Shown piece after piece: positions 5,957-10,275 of a DNA stretch of 10,275 nucleotides. The position numbers and the translations under genes were made by a program. The notes beneath the pieces were generated by a model that was not told the DNA's origin, did not search any database, and saw nothing but the letters and a program-made list of their open reading frames with translations. The DNA is taken from the NCBI GenBank assembly GCA_023134215.1, contig JAGLUV010000061.1, positions 1 through 10,275 of the forward strand, written 5' to 3'. This DNA is from Candidatus Thorarchaeota archaeon (GTDB lineage Archaea; Asgardarchaeota; Thorarchaeia; Thorarchaeales; Thorarchaeaceae). Within the stretch, counting starts at the first letter, position 1. Each line of letters starts with the position of its first letter.

Positions 5957-7396
5957 ATGGAACCGGAAGATCTCTACCAACGCCATGGGTCCCGCGGTAA
6001 TAGACTGGGCGATGCAGTCGCGACGACTGATGTATTCGATAGGCAATTCGGGTCAGAGCTTGCCGCATGGGAGCTTGAGCTTCATAGAGGATTCCAAGAG
6101 CGCCTAAGCGGACGGACATTGAAAATTCGTGGATTTGTTCACCATACAAGGGACAGTTCGCTCATTCTTCTCACTCCCAGTCCTTGGCTCTTCGAGGGGA
6201 TGTTTGTCCACTTTCGTCAGAACCAAGATCTGCCACTCGATGGAGATTTCATCGAAGTCACTGGAAGAAGCGTTGCTGCTCCTCGAATGCTAGAGCGCTC
6301 ACGAGTGATTGTCAGAGCAATCACTGCTGATTCAGTGGAAAAGATGCCTGAAAAGTTCCTATCGGAGATCAAACATCCGATATCTCTCAAGGAACTATCG
6401 GGCATGCTCTTTGAGCAGGTTGGAATGGCTGAGGCGAGCAAACGCGTCTTTGCTCAACTGTTCATCTCGAGTCCACCCTTCGAGGAGAGCATTGGCGGAC
6501 TCACTGCAGGGATTCAAGCGATAGCTTCACAAAGGCAGGTCAGACAGCTGCTTGGTTTCATACGTGATGTGCTCCCACCAACGTTTCGTGGTAAGGCTGT
6601 GAAACATAGGAAGGTGAGGGGTATCAGTGTGGTGACGCCAAGGCTCTGGCGAATGGATGTGGGGTCTCCGAGCAAATCCAGAATGGAAACTCTTTGCGTC
6701 AAGAGAATGGATCCATCTGGCTTTAGAGAGGTATCTCTGAGTGCTCTTACTGATAGCGAAACAGGCTATCTTCCGGACGTACCCTTAGCTCTCACATCGG
6801 AGGACTTCTGGGTTGAACGGAAAGCAGCCTCGGACCTAAGACTACCAATAATCAAAGCCGCAATCACCTATCAGCTGTTGACTCCAAAAGTGGCTAAACG
6901 CTCAATTGAAGCAAGCACAAAGCACGTGCTCTCCAGATTGGAGACCCTCAAGGAAAGCTTCGACCTTGAAGATGCATCAATGTCACGAGGAAGTATTCTC
7001 GATGCTGACTCGCTAGGCAGGCCCCTAAGCACGGTCCGGTTGGCGCGTTCATCAGCTAGAGCATTTTGGAAAGACAAAGTGACTGCTAGCGACTTGAAGC
7101 GATCGTGGGACCGGGTGCTTGAGCCCGCCCTCAAAGAATATCTTGAACTCACTCAGCTGAAGACTGAGGCGGAACGCGACTGGGGGAAAGGTCGACCGTT
7201 ACATCGCTTCAATACAAAGATACTGAAGGCGCTCAAGAAGCTTGATGCTGGAACGTCAAGCTCGCTCGGACCATCTCTAGGCGAAATTGCGGCAGAGGCT
7301 GGCCTAGAACATCATATTGCAGCCAAAGAGCTGGAACAGATGAAGAATGCTGGTGCTCTGTACGAGCCGCGTCCGGGGCATTATAGGCTTGTGTAG
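5957..7396 (+). CDS. MCM-like protein lacking recognisable ATPase motifs (tentative)
   Basis: A 479-residue protein whose architecture reads like a shortened MCM replicative helicase with a dead core. Residues ~50-125 look like an OB fold ending PLDGDFIEVTG (93-103), like the GDxVxVTG element of MCM N-domains. Residues 143-169 (SLKELSGMLFEQVGMAEASKRVFAQLF) resemble the MCM segment '[22 protein letters not shown]' just before Walker A. Residues 353-384, with PLSTVRLARSSARAFWKDKV at their core, resemble the MCM lid/sensor-2 helices. Residues 440-479 form a winged helix ending ALYEPRPGHYRLV, close to archaeal MCM C-termini. No Walker A (GxxGxGKS), Walker B or arginine-finger motif is seen, and the N-terminal zinc finger is missing. 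It follows the methyltransferase gene by 15 bases, with GATGAGAG before the ATG. A helicase partner or regulator is conceivable. The MCM relationship is my inference from motif reading, not an alignment. Confidence 0.5.
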   Translation: MEPEDLYQRHGSRGNRLGDAVATTDVFDRQFGSELAAWELELHRGFQERLSGRTLKIRGFVHHTRDSSLILLTPSPWLFEGMFVHFRQNQDLPLDGDFIEVTGRSVAAPRMLERSRVIVRAITADSVEKMPEKFLSEIKHPISLKELSGMLFEQVGMAEASKRVFAQLFISSPPFEESIGGLTAGIQAIASQRQVRQLLGFIRDVLPPTFRGKAVKHRKVRGISVVTPRLWRMDVGSPSKSRMETLCVKRMDPSGFREVSLSALTDSETGYLPDVPLALTSEDFWVERKAASDLRLPIIKAAITYQLLTPKVAKRSIEASTKHVLSRLETLKESFDLEDASMSRGSILDADSLGRPLSTVRLARSSARAFWKDKVTASDLKRSWDRVLEPALKEYLELTQLKTEAERDWGKGRPLHRFNTKILKALKKLDAGTSSSLGPSLGEIAAEAGLEHHIAAKELEQMKNAGALYEPRPGHYRLV

Positions 7397-7402
7397 TATC
7401 TT

Positions 7403-7999
7403 TCAGTCCAACAACTTCAGGAAGTCATCTGGTTCGCTTCCTTCCTCGATTAGCTCAATCTCCTGCACACCTACACGCTCTGCATCGTAGCGTCGTGCAA
7501 GTATAGTAGCATCGAACTTCTCTCTTGAACTGGCTTCCTTTCCACGCCAAACAAAGAGGTCATCCCATGCGTCCAAGATGAAGACATCATCACTTTTCAG
7601 AGACGGCTTCTCTCTAGATACTTCTGCAAAGAATGTTTCGTCGCCTTCTCGGTGAACACGCCACAGTTTGTGCTCATGGGTTTCCATCTGGACCTTCCTG
7701 AGAATGCCTTCAGTGTCATCATCTGTCAGGTGGAAGTCATCGAAGAGGCTTTTGAATGACTCAGGCTCGTTACCACCTTCAATACGATCTATGTCTGCGT
7801 GACCTTCACGTGCAGTGTCCTTCATAACCGCAGATGCGGCTGTTAGGAATTTTTCATCAGCAGTTGATTTTGGTCCAATCCAGAGGTAAATCTTGGGACC
7901 CGCATCAACAAGATAGCAGTCGCCTCGTCCAAATGCACCAGGATCGTGCATCTTGACTAGACGGCCCTTTTGAATATGAAATACAATCGGTTCTGGCAT
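7403..7999 (-). CDS. Two-domain gelsolin-like actin-binding protein
   Basis: A 198-residue protein made of two gelsolin-type domains, matching the compact '2DGel' proteins described from Thorarchaeota, which bind and in some cases sever or bundle actin in a calcium-dependent way. Domain 1 (~5-88) contains GDCYLVDAGPKIYLWIGPKS (26-45), the helix residue E49, and IEGGNEPESFKSLF. Domain 2 (~109-198) contains SDDVFILDAWDDLFVWRGKE (136-155), the helix residue E160, and IEEGSEPDDFLKLL. The acidic positions (D27 and E49; D137 and E160) are where type-II calcium sites lie in gelsolin. No third domain, signal peptide or membrane anchor is present, so it acts in the cytosol. It lies 6.6 kb from the actin gene but not in an operon with it. 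It converges with the MCM-like gene with only six bases between stops. The ATG at 7999 is probably leaderless. Confidence 0.93.
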   Translation of the reverse strand: MPEPIVFHIQKGRLVKMHDPGAFGRGDCYLVDAGPKIYLWIGPKSTADEKFLTAASAVMKDTAREGHADIDRIEGGNEPESFKSLFDDFHLTDDDTEGILRKVQMETHEHKLWRVHREGDETFFAEVSREKPSLKSDDVFILDAWDDLFVWRGKEASSREKFDATILARRYDAERVGVQEIELIEEGSEPDDFLKLLD

Positions 8000-8023
8000 G
8001 AATGCAAGAGCAGCACAATCAGC

Positions 8024-8029
8024 CTTAAG
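8024..8029 (-). promoter_or_regulatory. TATA-like box for the gelsolin gene
   Basis: CTTAAG, preceded on the minus strand by AGAA (a possible BRE), lies about 27 bases before the gelsolin ATG. This spacing predicts a leaderless mRNA, and no ribosome binding site is visible. Confidence 0.4.
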
Positions 8030-8036
8030 TTCTGTC

Positions 8037-8042
8037 TTTATG
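8037..8042 (+). promoter_or_regulatory. TATA-like box for the Fpg/Nei gene
   Basis: TTTATG lies 8 bases from the oppositely directed gelsolin box, making a compact divergent promoter. A transcript start near 8065 leaves a ~16-base leader that contains the ribosome binding site at 8068. Confidence 0.4.
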
Positions 8043-8067
8043 TAATCTTGCAGGGGTTCTTACCGTT

Positions 8068-8074
8068 GAGGTGA
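8068..8074 (+). promoter_or_regulatory. Ribosome binding site for a CTG start codon
   Basis: GAGGTGA is a full match to the anti-Shine-Dalgarno end of 16S rRNA (UCACCUC). It lies six bases before the CTG at 8081, ideal spacing. For the TTG at 8099 the spacing would be 24 bases, which is too long. It therefore supports initiation at the CTG. Confidence 0.65.
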
Positions 8075-8080
8075 GCAGAG

Positions 8081-8887
8081 CTGCCAGAGTTACCTGAGTT
8101 GGATGTGATTGCCAGCAGACTCACTTCGTTGCTGCAAGGCAAAACAATCCAGAAGGCAGTAATCAACAATCATCTAGTACTTCACGGCATCGAGGTTAAG
8201 CACTTCGAAGATGAAGTGACCGGCAAAGTCTATGGAGCAGTCCGAGCGGATGGTAAATTCCTATTGATATCTCTTGAAAATGATTGCGAGATAGTTGTGA
8301 ACCCGATGCTTGCTGGTAGGTTCCGGTTGATGGAAAGACCCAAGCGGCCATCCAAGACAGACATTTTCCACTTACATTCCGAGAACCAAATTCTAAGGTA
8401 TACGGACAGGAAGCAGATGAGTCGGGTCTATCTGGTGCAAGGGGGCGATTACTCGCGGGTAGCAGAGTTCAATGGCCGCGGTCCTTCAGCCTTGGATCCT
8501 GAACTGAAGTTGACTGAATTCAAGCGACACCTGAGGAGCCGTCGTGGGCAGATCAAGAACATTCTGCGGAACCAGAAGTTCGTCAAGGGTATTGGCAATG
8601 CCTACGCTGATGAGATTCTTCTTTACGCCGGAATACTTCCTTTCCGAAGGAAATCGAGTTTGAGTAACGAAGAAGTAGAACAGCTCTACAATGCTATGCG
8701 CAACGTACTGATGAAATTCAAGGGGGTCCTGGAAAAACGACCCCTTGATGAGATTGCCCTTGAGAAACGGGACTTCATGATGGTCCATAACCGGGGCGGT
8801 GGAGTCTGCCCGTTGTGTGGTGGACGTATCTCAGAAGTTAAAGCGAATCGATTCAAAACGAATTATTGCCAAACGTGTCAGAAGTAA
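8081..8887 (+). CDS. Fpg/Nei family DNA glycosylase, translated from a CTG start
   Basis: A 268-residue bifunctional DNA glycosylase/AP lyase that removes oxidised bases. The family's catalytic nucleophile is the proline directly after the initiator methionine. Here CTG CCA GAG TTA CCT GAG gives (M)PELPE, the family signature, only if the CTG at 8081 starts translation. An in-frame TGA at 8072-8074 excludes anything further upstream, and starting at the TTG at 8099 would delete both catalytic residues. Further hallmarks are the beta-hairpin lysine in ADGKFLLISLE, the helix-two-turn-helix NQKFVKGIGNAYADEILLYAGI, and a C-terminal zinc finger CPLCGG...NYCQTCQK (CxxC, 16 residues, CxxC) with its DNA-contacting arginine in ANRFKTNYC. 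The middle (NPMLAGRFRL, DRKQMSRVYL) departs from bacterial Fpg, so lesion preference is unclear. It is divergent from the gelsolin gene. Confidence 0.93.
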   Translation: MPELPELDVIASRLTSLLQGKTIQKAVINNHLVLHGIEVKHFEDEVTGKVYGAVRADGKFLLISLENDCEIVVNPMLAGRFRLMERPKRPSKTDIFHLHSENQILRYTDRKQMSRVYLVQGGDYSRVAEFNGRGPSALDPELKLTEFKRHLRSRRGQIKNILRNQKFVKGIGNAYADEILLYAGILPFRRKSSLSNEEVEQLYNAMRNVLMKFKGVLEKRPLDEIALEKRDFMMVHNRGGGVCPLCGGRISEVKANRFKTNYCQTCQK

Positions 8888-8946
8888 CACAAATATGAGG
8901 GCTTGTTCTCATATCCGACTAGTGCCTAGACGCGAGATGAATACGA

Positions 8947-10128
8947 ATGGACAAGTGGGAAGAGAGCTTTCTCCGAGATATCATTGAATTGGACACCAAT
9001 AGTGATGAGAAAAAGAACTACACAGAATGTGCTGAGATCATAATGAGATACTGTAAGGAGGCAGGTCTCAAGGTCGAAAGTTTCGACTCTAAACATGATG
9101 GCAAGCCGCAACCGAACGTCGTAGCTACCATGGATGTAGGATCTAAGGTCACAGTTCTGCTATGCACGCACTATGATGTTGTGCCAGCTGGAGATGTCGA
9201 AGCATGGACTCGACCTCCTTTCAAACTGACTGTTGAGAAAGACAAGGCGTATGGTCGAGGTGTGACTGACGATAAGGGCAATGTTGTGGCTTGCGTGAGT
9301 GCAGCAAAGGAACTCATCAAGAAAGGAACCGCGAAGGTAAACTGGAAGATACTGATTTCACCTAACGAAGAGATTGGCGGCGCGTGGGGTATCGAATACC
9401 TCATGAACGGTCCACCTAAGATACGTGGGGACCTAGGGTTAGTTATTGACTCAGGGCCCACATACGTAAGCGTTGGGGCCAGCGGTGTCGTGGCTGGAAC
9501 AATCACAGTCCATGGAACTCAAGGCCATGCTGGATACCCGTTTGCGTTTAACAATGCCATTCACCTCTCGATCCCGTTGCTTGATCGCATGCTGGATTAT
9601 GTTGATGTGCGAAGAAAAGTAGAATCAAAACTACCTGCACCTCCTGGTAGTCCCCATGCCACTCTATGGGGTCGATTCAGTATGACCATGTACCAAGCTG
9701 GTAGTAAGACAAATGTCATCCCAGGAAAGGCAGAAATCTCATTTGATTGCAGATGCATCCCAGAAGAAGATCCGAAGGAAGTAGCCAAGGATCTCGAGAA
9801 GTTCTTGGAACTTGCCAAGACGGAAACAGGTGTTGATGCAAGCCTTGAGATTAAAATGACAGTTCATGGCTGGGGTTCTGATCCTGAGAACAAGTACATC
9901 AAGGCGTTTCATGCGGCCGTTCAAGAAGCTGTAAGTCCCGAGATACCTATCTCCGCGGACCTAGGTGGAAATGACGGACACTTCTTCACTGCAGTAGGAA
10001 TTCCTACTGCCTGTTACGGGACTATTGCTGAAGACGGAAATTTCCATGGCATTGACGAGTTTCTTAGACTTGATGACTTCGAGAAAGTGAAGAAAGCACT
10101 CATCCACTTTGCTGAGACGTGTGAGTAG
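8947..10128 (+). CDS. M20 family metallopeptidase (ArgE/DapE/carboxypeptidase-G2 type)
   Basis: A 393-residue two-zinc amidohydrolase that cleaves an amide or peptide bond at a free carboxylate. The family's metal and catalytic residues are all visible: H75 and D77 (THYDVVPAG), bridging D108 (GRGVTDDKGN), general base E141 followed by E142 (PNEEIGG), D168 (VIDSG), and H367 (NFHGIDE). The lid/dimerisation domain (~182-295) contains GTQGHAGYP with H194, and NVIPGKAEISFDCR. GGNDGHFF (340-347) replaces the GGTDA motif of DapE/ArgE. Substrates in this family range from N-acetylornithine and succinyl-diaminopimelate to dipeptides. With no arginine or lysine genes nearby, a general dipeptidase/aminoacylase is as likely as a biosynthetic role. 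It is cytosolic, with no signal peptide. AAATATG at 8892-8898 may be the TATA-like box. The following gene begins at the base after its stop. Confidence 0.93.
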   Translation: MDKWEESFLRDIIELDTNSDEKKNYTECAEIIMRYCKEAGLKVESFDSKHDGKPQPNVVATMDVGSKVTVLLCTHYDVVPAGDVEAWTRPPFKLTVEKDKAYGRGVTDDKGNVVACVSAAKELIKKGTAKVNWKILISPNEEIGGAWGIEYLMNGPPKIRGDLGLVIDSGPTYVSVGASGVVAGTITVHGTQGHAGYPFAFNNAIHLSIPLLDRMLDYVDVRRKVESKLPAPPGSPHATLWGRFSMTMYQAGSKTNVIPGKAEISFDCRCIPEEDPKEVAKDLEKFLELAKTETGVDASLEIKMTVHGWGSDPENKYIKAFHAAVQEAVSPEIPISADLGGNDGHFFTAVGIPTACYGTIAEDGNFHGIDEFLRLDDFEKVKKALIHFAETCE

Positions 10129-10275
10129 ATGACTGACATCCATGACCTGGAGATTGGAGCACCGGGTCCTTTCCTGCCGCCCTATGACAATGTTGTCAGA
10201 AACGCTCGGACCATCGACTCTCTGGGATACGACAGTATGGCGTTTCCAGACCACTTCGCGGGTTTCATTCCCGAG
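10129..10275 (+). CDS. Luciferase-like (F420-type) oxidoreductase, 3'-truncated by the window edge
   Basis: The ATG directly follows the TAG stop of the M20 gene (TAGATG), implying co-transcription and probably translational coupling. The frame stays open for 49 codons to the window end. The visible residues include GPFLPPYDNV, then ARTIDSLGYDSMAFPDHFAG, then FIPE. The 'A...ID-LGYDS....DHF.GF.P' pattern is the usual N-terminal beta-strand/helix of the luciferase-like monooxygenase family. In archaea that family mostly means coenzyme F420-dependent enzymes such as methylenetetrahydromethanopterin reductase and F420-dependent dehydrogenases. Only about one seventh of a typical ~330-residue protein is present, so cofactor and substrate cannot be settled. 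Confidence 0.8.
   Translation, partial: MTDIHDLEIGAPGPFLPPYDNVVRNARTIDSLGYDSMAFPDHFAGFIPE

Noticed and set aside
4967..7396. A complete restriction-modification system
   Set aside because: The gene next to the methyltransferase shows no nuclease motif (no PD-(D/E)xK, HNH or GIY-YIG pattern that I can see) and instead resembles MCM pieces.
8099..8887. TTG at 8099 as the start of the glycosylase
   Set aside because: It would remove the catalytic Pro-Glu N-terminus and leaves the ribosome binding site 24 bases away; the CTG at 8081 solves both.
1..10275. tRNA, rRNA, CRISPR arrays or toxin-antitoxin pairs
   Set aside because: The intergenic gaps were read for cloverleaf ends, regular repeat-spacer patterns and paired small genes, and none was found.

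Overview
The window looks like a piece of an Asgard archaeal chromosome, most likely Thorarchaeota-like. Three things point there. The first gene is an actin very close to eukaryotic actin. A compact two-domain gelsolin-type protein lies about 7 kb away. Many genes are preceded by archaeal TATA-like boxes, some placed so that the mRNA would be leaderless or nearly so. Base composition is roughly balanced by eye, which fits Thorarchaeota better than the AT-rich Lokiarchaeota. The lineage call is inference, because no rRNA or other phylogenetic marker is present.

Layout, left to right. (1) 1-833 (+): C-terminal three quarters of an actin, cut by the window edge, followed by a strong hairpin. 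(2) 941-2083 (-): a protein with an N-terminal zinc ribbon, a long Pro/Glu/Thr-rich linker and a C-terminal coiled coil, convergent with actin. (3) 2173-2277: a short decayed copy of the actin gene end plus its 3' flank, so the zinc-ribbon gene sits between two direct repeats. (4) 2351-3349 (+): a tandem GNAT acetyltransferase. (5) 3375-3644 (-): a small unrecognised protein. (6) 3789-4886 (+): a winged-helix/Cys-rich/2x[4Fe-4S] protein. (7) 4967-5941 and 5957-7396 (+): an apparent two-gene operon of a beta-class DNA methyltransferase and a protein that reads like an MCM with its ATPase motifs lost. (8) 7403-7999 (-): the two-domain gelsolin. (9) 8081-8887 (+): an Fpg/Nei DNA glycosylase whose catalytic N-terminus is only encoded if translation starts at a CTG. 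(10) 8947-10128 (+): an M20 metallopeptidase, followed directly by the start of a luciferase-like (F420-type) oxidoreductase at 10129 that runs off the window.

Two themes emerge. One is a eukaryote-like cytoskeleton (actin, gelsolin, and possibly the zinc-ribbon coiled-coil neighbour, which is only guilt by location). The other is DNA transactions (methyltransferase, MCM-like protein, Fpg/Nei glycosylase). The observations most worth checking are the actin-tail relic with its conserved 3' hairpin, the CTG start, and the ATPase-less MCM-like protein paired with a methyltransferase. No tRNA, rRNA, CRISPR array, transposase or integrase was seen.
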